DNA of 64,000 nt from Calliphora vicina (taxonomy: Eukaryota > Arthropoda > Insecta > Diptera > Calliphoridae), in contig NC_088781.1 of assembly GCF_958450345.1 (NCBI RefSeq), forward strand, positions 117,068,431 to 117,132,430, written 5' to 3'. How positions within the stretch are numbered: the stretch's first letter is position 1; each line of letters begins with the position of its first letter. This document shows, in pieces, positions 1 through 10,800 of the stretch. The notes below the pieces were generated by a model, which worked only from the letters and a program-made list of their open reading frames with translations, did no database searches and was not told the origin of the DNA. Position numbers and translations under genes: made by a program.

Positions 1-661
1 AATCAATGGAAACTTTTTGGAAAAAGTTGTGTTCTTTCAAAATAATATTATAAGCTTTTTAAATAGTTAGTAAAATTTCCGAACATTTCAATTCCAAAAT
101 AATAAGCGATTTTAACCCTTTGACGACCACGGGGACATCGGTGTCCCAAAACGAAAATATTGAATAACTAAACAACGAAAAAAAGAATGGGTGCCATTTT
201 AATTTTAATTAGTTCGTAAAAGTGTTTCTTATTAATGTGTTTAGATTGAATTAAGTTCGGTTATAGCATTTATTTTATATTGTCTTTGAAAATTTACAGT
301 TTTATTTTGGTACTGTGTTCAAGAATTGTGCAGAAATGTTTTTAAGTATAAAATTGCATTTTTGTTACAAAAAGTTATAAAATCATTATTCCTGTTGCGT
401 GTATTGATATACATATAATCAATAAACATGAGTATGGGGAACGAAAATTTGCACTTTACGACCAAAATTCCTGTTAAAAGTTTTTTGGTTTTAATTTCAA
501 AATATGTTTTTCTGGCGCTAACTGATTCACATTAAATAGTCAAAATGATGACTTTTATCCAAATAGTCTTATGGTGTGAAAGGATTGAAGAAAAACACTA
601 ACTGTGATAAATATTAAAAAGCTACTCCACGCAAGATAATTTAATAGCAAGGGAGTTTAAA
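1..661. other. AT-rich intergenic stretch, nothing recognised
   Basis: No coding frame, RNA gene or clear repeat boundary is seen here. The DNA is AT-rich with scattered T-runs, like the other gene-poor parts of the window. Confidence 0.5.
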
Positions 662-909
662 CAAGTAAGAAAGCTATATTCGGATGTGCCGAATATTATA
701 TATCCTTCAAAATTTAAATATTTTTAGTTAAACAAAATTTTTTTTCCAAAGTTTTGTTTTTCATTTTTTGTAAAATTTTTTTTCGAATTGTTATTTTAAT
801 TTTTTTAAATTTAAAATTTTTTTTTTTAAATTTTTTTGTTGGTGAGAAAAAATTCGAGTGAAAATTTTTTTCCACTTACTTATGTCTTCTCACGAAGTTG
901 AAGGGTATA
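662..909 (-). repeat. Dispersed T-run repeat (family I), internally deleted copy A
   Basis: On the minus strand this ends with the family hairpin (ATTCGG-cacatc-CCGAAT-like) and CTTACTTG, and begins with the TATACCCTTCA-type head next to T-runs. The central part with the CCGTCTGTCTG tract is missing, so the copy is internally deleted. Full relatives are at 4320-4945, 21794-22500, 22502-23158, 28113-28763, 36952-37576 and 55853-56486. Confidence 0.75.
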
Positions 910-1065
910 AAAATTACGCGACCTAATTTCATAGCGATCGTTTCATAATTGGTCATAGCTTCCATATAAGGCCCACTTCCGAAAATAACAAAAATAAATA
1001 CATAACTGAAATTTTAAAAGAAAAATGTGTAGGGTAACCGACTATACTTTCTTACTTATTATAAC
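910..1065 (+). repeat. Fragment of dispersed repeat family II
   Basis: The text resembles the last part of the longer array at 40400-41670: it contains CATAATTGGTCATAGC and CCCACTTCCGAAAAT motifs, then a GTAGGGTA...CCGACTATACTTTCTTACTT end. It directly abuts the family I fragment at 662-909. Confidence 0.6.
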
Positions 1066-1118
1066 AAAGAGAAATTACAAAAATGTTAATAAATTTATTT
1101 GTTGGTGAAGGGTATAAC

Positions 1119-1645
1119 CAAAGTATAACAAGTAGTCCAACTCTTTGACAGGAGTACCTAACCCTATACATGTGTTAGTGAGAAAGTACCTAAGTCTAAA
1201 TATGTGTTAGTAACAAAAATGTATATGTGTTGGTGCCCTTTGAATTTCCACCATACACACAGAGTTCTAAAAAAATGTTTAAATTTTAATTTATTTAAAT
1301 TTTGTTCTATTTTTAATACCAAAAATAGAAACTCTGTTCTATATTTTAAAACCTACCACAAACAAAATAAAACGTCAAAATTAATAAAAAAAATATTTTT
1401 TAGTTTAGCGAAATGGACGTGCTTTGGAAAAGAAAAAGTGCTAAATGTGTTGATAAAAATTATAAAATAATGTGTGTTAGTGAATTTACGCGTATCAAAC
1501 TATATTTATTGGACAATTTATAGTTAAAATTTCGAGACTTTTGTTGTGTATAATTCTCTCACAAGGGTGTTGAATTTACACAGTACCCGTATATGTGAGA
1601 GAGTAAATTTATAAAATAGAGAGTTGGACTACTTGGTATACTTTG
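1119..1645. mobile_element. hAT-like MITE, copy 1 of a tandem dimer
   Basis: This is a 527-bp element with terminal inverted repeats starting CAAAGTATAACAAGTAGTCC and ending in the near complement (GGACTACTTGGTATACTTTG). It is flanked on both sides by GGTATAAC (1111-1118 and 1646-1653). The 8-bp duplication and the CAAAG start fit the hAT superfamily. It encodes an 88-codon open frame, but the same frame is not kept in the diverged third copy at 62453-62981, so it is probably not a gene. Confidence 0.85.
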
Positions 1646-1653
1646 GGTATAAC

Positions 1654-2180
1654 CAAAGTATAACAAGTAGTCCAACTCTTTGACAGGAGTACCTAACCCT
1701 ATACATGTGTTAGTGAAAAAGTACCTAAGTCTAAATATGTGTTAGTAACAAAAATGTATATGTGTTGGTGCCCTTTGAATTTCCACCATACACACAGAGT
1801 TCTAAAAAAATGTTTAAATTTTAATTTATTTAAATTTTGTTCTATTTTTAATACCAAAAATAGAAACTCTGTTCTATATTTTAAAACCTACCACAAACAA
1901 AATAAAACGTCAAAATTAATAAAAAAAATATTTTTTAGTTTAGCGAAATGGACGTGCTTTGGAAAAGAAAAAGTGCTAAATGTGTTGATAAAAATTATAA
2001 AATAATGTGTGTTAGTGAATTTACGCGTATCAAACTATATTTATTGGACAATTTATAGTTAAAATTTCGAGACTTTTGTTGTGTATAATTCTCTCACAAG
2101 GGTGTTGAATTTACACAGTACCCGTATATGTGAGAGAGTAAATTTATAAAATAGAGAGTTGGACTACTTGGTATACTTTG
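1654..2180. mobile_element. hAT-like MITE, copy 2 of a tandem dimer
   Basis: This is a second 527-bp copy, same orientation as 1119-1645. One base differs in the part I compared (GTGAGAAAG against GTGAAAAAG). The GGTATAAC octamer at 1646-1653 is shared as the right site of copy 1 and the left site of copy 2, and recurs at 2181-2188. Confidence 0.85.
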
Positions 2181-2188
2181 GGTATAAC

Positions 2189-2820
2189 CTTCTTAAGAAT
2201 GGTATATATAAGTTTGTCATTCCGTTTGTAATTTCCACATTATTATAGATCCTTATAGATAGCGGAGTCGATTAAGCCATGTCCGTCCGTCTGTCTGTCC
2301 GTCTGTTGAAATCAACTTTCCGAAGCCCCCAAATAACTTACATACACGATACATACATCAATATCTCCGGAATTCTCCCGGCTCGGTTGCTATTTAAAAT
2401 CGAGAAAATCGATCCACAAACGGCTAAGATATAAGGAAAAAACCTGGACAACCTAGATTTTTGACTTATTTTTACCTATATCTGGATTACTAAGTCATTA
2501 ATATAAACAATAAGGATATCTAATGATAGTTATTTCAAAGACCTTTGCAACGACGTATATAAGATCATAGTAAGTTGGACCTAAAATGGGTCAAAATCGG
2601 AAAAAATGTTTTTTAACCAGTATTTTTTTTCACCAAAAGTTTTTTTTTTTCGCTAAATATTAAAAAAAATATTAGAATTTAAAAAAATTAAATAAAAGAA
2701 TTGGAAAAAAAAGTTTCCAAAAATTAAAAAAACGACTTTGGAAAAAAATTAATTTTGTTTACCTAAAAATATTTAAAATTTTTATTTTGATGTATAATTT
2801 GGTGAAGGGTATATAATAGC
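2189..2820 (+). repeat. Dispersed T-run repeat (family I), copy B
   Basis: It contains GTTTGTCATTCCGTTTGTAA near 2214, the GGAGTCGATTAAGCCATGTC block and CCGTCTGTCTG tract near 2265-2305, and the GGTGAAGGGTATATAA near-end motif at about 2800-2815. The terminal hairpin is lost. The hAT dimer sits in its 5' edge. Confidence 0.75.
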
Positions 2821-2829
2821 TGTTTTGTT

Positions 2830-4310
2830 TTAAATTTATACTTAAATGTGGGTTTATTTTCTGCAAAATATTTGCCATTAAAAACTTATTTTCATTAATA
2901 TCTAAGATAGAGGGTAGAATATAGCCAGTCCCTACACTCATGAATGATTCAGGCCTTGTATTTTTAAATATATAGATTTTTTAAAAAATGCCCAAAAAGC
3001 CGATCGTACGTATAGTTTAGTAACTGTGTGTATATTAATGAAATACTACAAAAATACAAATTTCTTGAGAACTTTTTTATGTTAACCTATTTATTGAAAG
3101 TTTGGGCAAATTCCCATTGCATTGTCATTCACTTTATGTGAAACTCCCGGAGTCAGTAATTTTTGTTTTTTTTATTTTAGTACAATAAAGTTAAAAAATA
3201 CTCTTTTTCATTGAATTTATTACAATATAATTATTCTAAAACAGAATCTTATTTTGTTTTACAAATTTTGTTTAGCAACATCACACATTTTTAATTCTTC
3301 CTTCCAGAAATTAATAGCCCCTTTTATTGTGCTAAAAAAACCCGCCTGACCCTAATAACTTTCACAAGGCATTTGGCAAAAATTTATAATTGTTTATTTT
3401 AAATTTAAGTAAGAAGCAAAAACACTTTACTGCACTCACATTATTGCTGGCTAAATGGGGAAATCGGAAACATTAAAATATTTTTTCTATTAATTTTTAT
3501 TAATGACATTTTTTGTTTTTTGTATGTTGATGCGATGCAATTTTCTATTGCTTTTTTTTGCAATTTTTCATCTCTAACATCTTTTGTATGAGTAAATATT
3601 TATAGCAAAACATGTGTGTGTTTTTTGTAACTCGCCGTTTAACTGAATGGACATCATATGGAACCTAGTTTCTAGCTGTTCGTAATGCCATTTGACTTGA
3701 TTTTAATAAATTCTCATATAAAATACTCATCAATGAATTCTTAACACGAGTCATAATATTGTTGTTATTTTATTGTTGCTATTTTTATTTTATTACTTCG
3801 ATGTTTTGGCAATTAAGAACAAACGTACTTTGTATCTGTACTGCATAAGTACATACTTTTTATGGCATCATATACTTACTTACATATAAAGACTACTGAA
3901 CTCGTATTTGTTATGAATTTATGGGAAAAATTACGAAAAAATATGTTTATTTTAAAAAAGTTTTAATAAAAAGTGTTTCAAACTTCCTCAAATTAAACAA
4001 ATACTTAAATAAAACTGGAAAAGACCGTTTTATAGGTATTTCTTTTGGATAGCACTAGTTTAAGCATAGGTAAATGTAAAATATTTGAAAAAAGTAAATT
4101 TCGCATTATTTTATGCCATTTTATTACTTTTTTTCTCATTATCTGGTCCGACTTATGCTCTAGGCGCCATTCTGCACGTTCCTTCCTAGGTTAGGTTAGA
4201 TATAGTGTATAGTTACTGTTTTTAAAGTCCATATAACATAAAGGCATCAGTTGTTGGTTACGGCTTGGTTAAAAGATCATGTTGATGAAGTTTTGTTCAC
4301 CTACAGTTCT
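2830..4310. other. AT-rich intergenic stretch, nothing recognised
   Basis: No convincing exon, RNA gene or element boundary is seen. A short signal-peptide-like frame at 3530-3577 was examined as a possible first exon of the downstream collagen and rejected, because a stop precedes any GT donor. Confidence 0.5.
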
Positions 4311-4319
4311 ACACAGAAA

Positions 4320-4945
4320 CAAGTAAGAGAGCTTATTCGGCTGAGCCGAATCTTATATACCCTTCACCAAATTATACTTTAAAATAAAAATTTTAAATAT
4401 TTTTAGGTAAAATAAATTTTATTTTTTTTCGAAATTGTTTTTTACAATTTAAAAAAAAAAAAAATTGGTGAAAAAAAATTCGGGTTAAATAATATTTTTT
4501 CCGATTTTAACCCATTGTAGGTCCAACTATGGTCTTATATACGTCGTTGCAAAGGTCTTTGAAATATCTATTATTAGATATCCACATTGTCTATATTAAT
4601 GACTTAGTAATAGGTCAAAAATAGGTAAAAAGTCGAGGTGTCCTGGTTTTTTCCTTATATCTCAGTCATTTGAGGACCGACTTTCTCGATTTTAAATAGC
4701 AACCGAGCCGGAAGAATTTCGGATATATTGATGTATGAATCGTGTATGTAAGTTATTTGGGGTCTTCAGAAAATTGATTTCAACGGTCAGACGGACAGAC
4801 AGACGGACATGGCTTAATCGACTCCGCTTTCTATAAGGATCCAGAATATATATATATACTTTATAGGGTCGGAAAATTATATTGTGAAAATTACAAACGG
4901 AATGACAAACTTATATATACCCTTCTCACGAAGGTGAAGGGTATA
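4320..4945 (-). repeat. Dispersed T-run repeat (family I), full-length copy C
   Basis: The minus-strand copy runs from the TATACCCTTCACCTTCGTGA head (at 4945) to the ATTCGGC-tca-GCCGAAT hairpin and CTTACTTG tail (at 4320). It contains the ATGTCCGTCTGTCTGTCCGT tract at about 4790-4810. Flanking bases are A-runs on this strand, that is T-runs on the element strand. Confidence 0.85.
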
Positions 4946-4949
4946 AAAA

Positions 4950-5402
4950 GGTGTCAGTAAGCTTTAAAGAGAAGATTATCGAAATCCTCATTTGGTTTGT
5001 TGAGTTTTTGTGGTAGAGATTTATGTCGGATAGAAAACTAATAACACTGTGCAACAAGAAAAACCAGCCTCAAATGTTCCAATGGGAAATGAAAGTAGAC
5101 CATTAAAGAGAACTGTCAAAGGGTGCCAAAGTTAGCTGGAATTTTTTTTTATGGCCTCTTGATACAATTTTCACTCATAGTCCAAAAAATGGTAAAAAAC
5201 GGCCCAACTTCAAGAGGCCATAAAAATGAAGTTCGAGCTAACTTTCAGAAACCCTTTGGCAGTTCTGTCAAGTTAATGGTGAACTTTAATTTCCCATTGG
5301 AGTTGTTGAGGCTGGCGGCGATGACCCGAAATTTGTTGCATAGTTTAATTAAAAAAGAAATTTCAAAAATGCGTGTTTAAAATTGTAACATTTTTTAAAT
5401 AA
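4950..5402. other. Intergenic stretch, nothing recognised
   Basis: An 85-codon open frame at 5123-5380 has no recognisable family or start context. No element ends were found. Confidence 0.4.
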
Positions 5403-5641
5403 TTGGGGTATTCACGGTCTGCTATTAGGTCATATTGTCATAATGTCGTAATATATTATGATAGTTTAATCAAATGTTTGTTGTGTTTCAAACAAAAAAG
5501 GTCTAAACTATAAAGAGCATTTGAACTACATATGTTTATTGGTCTGTCATAAAATAATACTTTTTTTGTTTAAAACACAACAACAACTATTATAATATAA
5601 TAGGACATTATGACAAATAGCAGACCGTGTGAATACCCCAA
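5403..5641. mobile_element. Short TIR element (MITE), superfamily unclear
   Basis: Inverted ends of about 25 bp are seen: TTGGGGTATTCACGGTCTGC at the left and GCAGACCGTGTGAATACCCC-AA at the right. A further inner inverted match surrounds the TCATAATGTC region. The target duplication is not clear. Confidence 0.75.
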
Positions 5642-5677
5642 ATGTAAAATATTGGATTTTTAAAATAACGCTGAAGT

Positions 5678-5862
5678 CATAGAGAAACAACAAGAGCGGA
5701 AACTAGAAAAAAATTTAAACCAAAATTTTACTCAAAATAATCACACATACGAGTTTTGTTTTCACATTTTTTATTTACTAATACATTCTCACCACTTAGG
5801 TTTTTGACAACTGAGTTAGGTCTTTGACAGGAGAGTTTCCGCTCTATGTATATTTCTCTATG
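5678..5862. mobile_element. hAT-like MITE with perfect 8-bp TSD
   Basis: This 185-bp element begins CATAGAGAAACAACAAGAGC and ends CGCTCTATGT...TTTCTCTATG. The octamer GCTGAAGT lies immediately on both sides (5670-5677 and 5863-5870). A relative is at 57132-57308. Confidence 0.9.
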
Positions 5863-5889
5863 GCTGAAGTTTTAAATCATATTTTTAGC

Positions 5890-6860
5890 TTCTTAAAACA
5901 TTTGTACAATATACATTTATTTAAAGTATTGGCCATTGTTAGCTATGACCTTTTCCCATCTTTCTGGCAAATTATCCAGCCAAAAGAACTGATCATCTTT
6001 TGAGGCTATACCAGATAAAGCGTATACCAGATAAAGCGTTCTGCATCGATCCAAACAAATAGTAGTCAGACGGTTCAAGGTCTAGACTAGTTTTTAACAG
6101 GTATTGCAACATGTGGCCTAGCGTTGTCATGGTGGAATATTTCGGTTTCATGTCTGGCCAATGCTCGCTTCAAACGAATCAGTTGCGTTTCGTCCAGGTT
6201 CCCTATGTTAGATTTCAGCAGTTTATAATAGAAAGGACCATTTTGCTTCCACGAAATACAGAGCATTACTTTAGCACCATTAATATTTGGCTTTGGTGTC
6301 GATTCGGCTGGTTAGCTGGGCTATCGTAATGGATCCATTTTTCATCGAAAGTAATGATTCGGCGCAAAATGATTTTCTTTTATAGTATCATTTCGGACAT
6401 CGTCTTTCAATGTCTCTCGGCTTCAATTTACGTGCTTTAGGATGAATTCAGCAGATCGAAACCCTTTTGAAATTGCTTTTTGAGTAGTTCCCAATGATTG
6501 CAAATTCTTAATCTTCATGGCTAGCCTGCGAGATCTTTGTCTTCCATCAGCACTTTCGAACCGAACAAACCATCTCTTCGGACATGCAAAATCGTCTCTC
6601 AAGGTCACTCGGCTACAATTCGTATGCTAATCAATTTCCGCAATTTTGGATGAATCCTGCTGCTCACAAACATTTTGAAATTGCTACTTGAGTAGTTCCC
6701 AATGATTTTGCCAGCTCATGTTGAGTTTGACAACAATCTTCTTTTTAGGCTGGCCTGGGCGAAATTTGTCTTCCATGTCCAAATCATCATTTCTGTAAGC
6801 TTCGGTAAGCCATCGGTGTGCTACAACGGCACTTGTTTTCTAATTAAAGAAGTAAAGCGA
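5890..6860 (-). mobile_element. Degenerate mariner-like transposase remnant
   Basis: Read on the minus strand, several mariner transposase blocks appear in order but in broken frames: a KVMLCISW-type strand, LDETQLIRLKRALAR, then ETEIFHHDNARPHVA, which carries the second catalytic aspartate (the HDNARPH block). N-terminal helix-turn-helix pieces lie at about 6420-6860 and are partly duplicated. No intact frame remains. The terminal inverted repeats were not found. Confidence 0.75.
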
Positions 6861-7194
6861 TGCGTTGGTTATATCTAATTTGTTCTCCATATGTTGGTTG
6901 ATTTACCCGAATTGAAATAGCTACCTAAGCGGGATTATTGCATATACATATATTGATGTTTCAATCATGTATGTATGTAACTTATTTGGTAGCTTCGAAA
7001 AATTGGTTTCAATTTACGGACGGACATCGCTATCTATAAATCTCTCACTTGTTTTTTAAGTGTTTTTAAGAAAAACTTGGTTTTATTCTTATGGGAAATC
7101 ATTATTTGAGTGAAATCCATTTGTTTTGAGTGGAACAAGTTACTGTGTACTTCATATAATAGATTATTACTTGTTTAAATTGAAAATTATAAAA

Positions 7195-7335
7195 AAAATA
7201 AGAAGTATTCGATTAATCTTCATACGATTTTCGAATTATTCGAGAATGGTACAATACGTTTTAAATTCTTGAATAATTAATCGTAACATTTTTTCGATTT
7301 ATAGAACGATCATAATTCGAATGGATATTCTATTC
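7195..7335. repeat. TTCGAATAATTCG-rich hAT terminal remnant
   Basis: Repeated ATTCGATTAAT/TTCGAATTATTCGAG text resembles the ends of the hAT-like element at 33711-34775. No target duplication is visible, so it is probably a decayed copy. Confidence 0.35.
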
Positions 7336-7339
7336 GCCT

Positions 7340-7745
7340 AGTCATATGTGCAATGGAAACGAAGGGTACGATTGTTTGGCCAACAGAGGCTCCTGCACAG
7401 TTTCATTGCACCGAAACCTTTTACTGGTATATCGCTATCGAGTATGCTAGAGATAAGATTAATGCTTGGCTTGAATCAGAATTCGATCGCTAATGTTCGC
7501 AGATCATACGTGCAATGGATTGTTTGCCAACAGCGGGTCCAGCGCCGTTTCATTGAACCGGAACCTTTTACTGTTATAGCGCTATAGAGAAGATAAATAC
7601 TTGGCTTGATTCAGAATTCGCTCGCCAATGGGGTGATTTATCTGGGTTAGATAGTCGAAACTGTTTATTACTCTATTCAGGGGTAAATCTCAGATGCTTC
7701 TATCGATCGAAAAGAGCGGTCTTAGGATACTACAGGACAATTTAC
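7340..7745 (+). mobile_element. Non-LTR retrotransposon remnant (RNase H C-terminal part, partly duplicated)
   Basis: On the plus strand the broken frames give a GNEGYDCLANRGS-like stretch (compare GNExADxLAxxGS of LINE RNase H domains), then FIAPKPFTGIS and FIEPEPFTVIAL, then INTWLDSEFARQWGDLSG. The first part appears twice, about 160 bp apart (7345-7500 and 7505-7640), with substitutions and indels. This matches the RNase H to tail region of jockey/LOA-like elements. It lies just upstream of the first collagen exon seen and is not part of that gene. Confidence 0.6.
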
Positions 7746-7854
7746 TGAACATTGTGGACTTATATTCTCATTTAATTCCTATTTATGATACCTACTTATA
7801 GAACCTTTACATATTTATTAATATATCTAATAAAATAATACTTTCTCCTTGCAG

Positions 7855-10800
7855 ACCAAATTGATCTTATTAAAGAATTCGGTTTTCCCGAGTTACCACC
7901 GGGTATAACAGCAGTTCCTGGCATGTGTGGCATGGAGAGAAATCCATATCAGCTGCATAAATCACCCGCCTACAACGTAGACAAAGATGCCATCTTAACG
8001 GTGCAAACATCGGAAATTTTTCCTGATGGTTTTCCCACAGATTTCTCTATAGTTTTAGCTATACGCAGCAATCGCAACAGTCAAACATCAGCACCCATAT
8101 TCACAATATATTCTGAAGAAAGTGAAGAAGTGCTATCGCTCAGTATTGGTCCACAGATACAATTTAGTTACGAACAAATAGATGCGGGCTTTAATCAACA
8201 CAATGATATTAATTTTGGTATTGGTATTACTGATGACAAATGGCATCGTATTGGTTTAAGTGTTAAGGGCAGTTCGGCTACTTTGAATTTGGATTGTACG
8301 AAGCAAGTAACAAGACGATTGGATCGTACTTTGGGCAGTTCAATTGCCACAAATGGTTTGATTTTGACAGGTGTACAAATGAGTAATGATGATGGTTTCT
8401 TTATGGGCGATGTTCAGATGATGTCCATATGGAATACTCCGGAAGCTGGCTATGAAGTTTGCACAAAATATGTGACACCCTGTATAGATGAATCGTTTTA
8501 TGGCGAAGACAGTACAAAGGGCAGTAGAAGTTTTTCGCATGGCCGAGCTGGAAGTAGAGGAAATGCATCTGGCTCTTCTAGATCAAGAAGTTATTCAAGT
8601 TCTTCAAGTTCCGGTTCATTAAGTGGAGATGCCTTACGCTCCAGATCATCAGGGGATGGCAAGTCTGCGAACTACGAATTTGGTTTGGCAGGTGATATTT
8701 CAAACGATGGTTCTCTGTCAACTGCTGACCAAGAACCGACATTGGATTTAGGCATAATTGGTGATACTTCAAAAGAAACAGGATTTTCTTTGGGAACGGG
8801 TGCTTCAAATGCAGCACCTTTAAGGCCAAGAACTGATTTTGGATTATCTGGTGGTGCCTCAAATGGATTTGGTACTTCTTACCACTCCAATGACACGAAA
8901 AAAGAAGCTGAAATTTCAGATAATGATTATGGCATTGATGGAGATTATGAAGGTGTAATAAATTTCAGTGAAACTCCTTTAACAAGTGAAGAAGGCACAC
9001 AAACGTTAGATCCAACTATGGGATCAGATGAATTGGGAGCCGAGCAGCTACCAAATAACGATACAACTACAAAAACTCGAAAAACTAAAAAAGATCGAAA
9101 GAAATCTAAGAAATCATCGAAAGAAGAATTTTCTGGCGAAATAGATTTCACCAATCCCATCGATTTGGGAAATGAAGCAACTAATAGAAATACAACTTTT
9201 AATGTCACAACATATGATAGGCCCTTTGAGGCTGGTAGTTCACCTTGCTATCCAGGACCTAGAGGTTATACAGGTTTGCCAGGTCCACCAGGTGATCGAG
9301 GCCCAAAAGGAGAACCTGGCCGTGATGGTTTACCAGGATCAGATGGAGTTCAAGGTCCCGCTGGTCATGTTTTTGTGGTGCCAGTAAGTTTTTTTGTAAT
9401 TTGAAATTTAAACAAAGTTAATTTTGTTGTTTTCTTAGACAGTTCCAGGTGGCAGTGGTGGTAATGAGAAGGGCCCTGACCCACAAGCTGAAGCTTTACG
9501 ACAAATGATTTCTCAACATATGGTAGGTTTTGTAATTATGAAAGTAAACAGAGTTTTCCAATTAATAATGTTTATATTGTAGATGGCTTTACGTGGCCCC
9601 GAAGGTCCAGCAGGTTTAACCGGACCGTCTGGTCCACCTGGACTAACCGGCCCTCAAGGACAAAAAGGCGAACCTGGAGATGCTGGTGAGCCAGTAAGTC
9701 ATATAAAACATATTTCCACCAAATATTTATTTAACATTTAGAATATTTATCTGCTACAGGGTTTACGAGGCCTTCGTGGTCCCAACGGCCCACAGGGACG
9801 GGAAGGCAGACGTGGCCGTTCTGGGCGAGATGGTGAACGTGGTGCCCAAGGCTCTCAAGGTCCTAAAGGTGAAATAGGACCCATTGGTCCAATGGGCATA
9901 CCAGGAGAAAAAGGACATCGTGGAAGTCCTGGACAAAGAGGTGAAAAAGGTCAACAAGGTGTAGAAGGTCATCCTGGTGAAGATGGTCCTCCAGGACTAC
10001 CTGGACTGCCAGGTGAATTGGTAAGTTTTATCATTGTATACGTGTTCTAGAAAATTGTAAAACTGAGCTTTTTATTTTAGGGCCCTAGAGGTTTCCCTGG
10101 CCCACGTGGTTTTCCCGGACCTATTGGAAATCCGGGGCCTCAAGGTAATGAAGGTCAAACAGGTTCTAAAGGTAACACTGGCCCAACTGGTCAACCCGGT
10201 GCACCAGGACAACAAGGCTCACAGGGACCAATTGGATCTCCTGGTCCTCTAGGAAAATCTGGTCCACCTGGCATACCTGGTCCAAGCGGTAAACCTGGTT
10301 TACCCGGTTTGCCAGGAGCTGATGGCTCTCCAGGTGTAGCAGGTACTCCCGGTCAAACAGGACCAAAAGGTGATCAAGGCGTACAAGGTGTGCAAGGTCC
10401 TGTAGGTTTTCCTGGACCTCGTGGCTCTAAAGGTGATGATGGTCTTCGAGGACCTCCGGGAGACAAAGGTGATGCAGGTGATCGTGGTATTGATGGAGAA
10501 AAAGGTGATATGGGTGTACCAGGAGAGCGTGGTACAGCCGGTGCTGCGGGAGCTCCTGGCCCCGAAGGCCCTGAGGGACCGAAAGGTTTTGAGGGCCCAA
10601 GAGGTGAAACTGGTCCACAAGGCTTGACAGGGGAGAAAGGCAAACAAGGCCCACAAGGTTTCCAAGGCTATCCTGGACCTTCAGGTGATAAAGGAGACAA
10701 AGGTGCCACCGGTGCTACGGGGCCAGCTGGTATTAAAGGCGAAAGAGGTCCGCAAGGTCCATCTGGTGAGAGGGGTGAAACTGGTCCCAGAGGTTTTAGA

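Noticed and set aside
1204..2005. Two identical 88-codon open frames
   Set aside because: They lie inside the tandem hAT-like MITE copies; the diverged third copy does not keep the frame, and there is no protein family resemblance.
3530..3577. Signal-peptide-like frame MRCNFLLLFFAIFHL as possible first collagen exon
   Set aside because: A TAA follows directly and no GT donor lies before it, so it cannot splice to 7855.
5123..5380. 85-codon open frame
   Set aside because: No recognisable domain, no splice or start context, and surrounded by mobile-element remnants.
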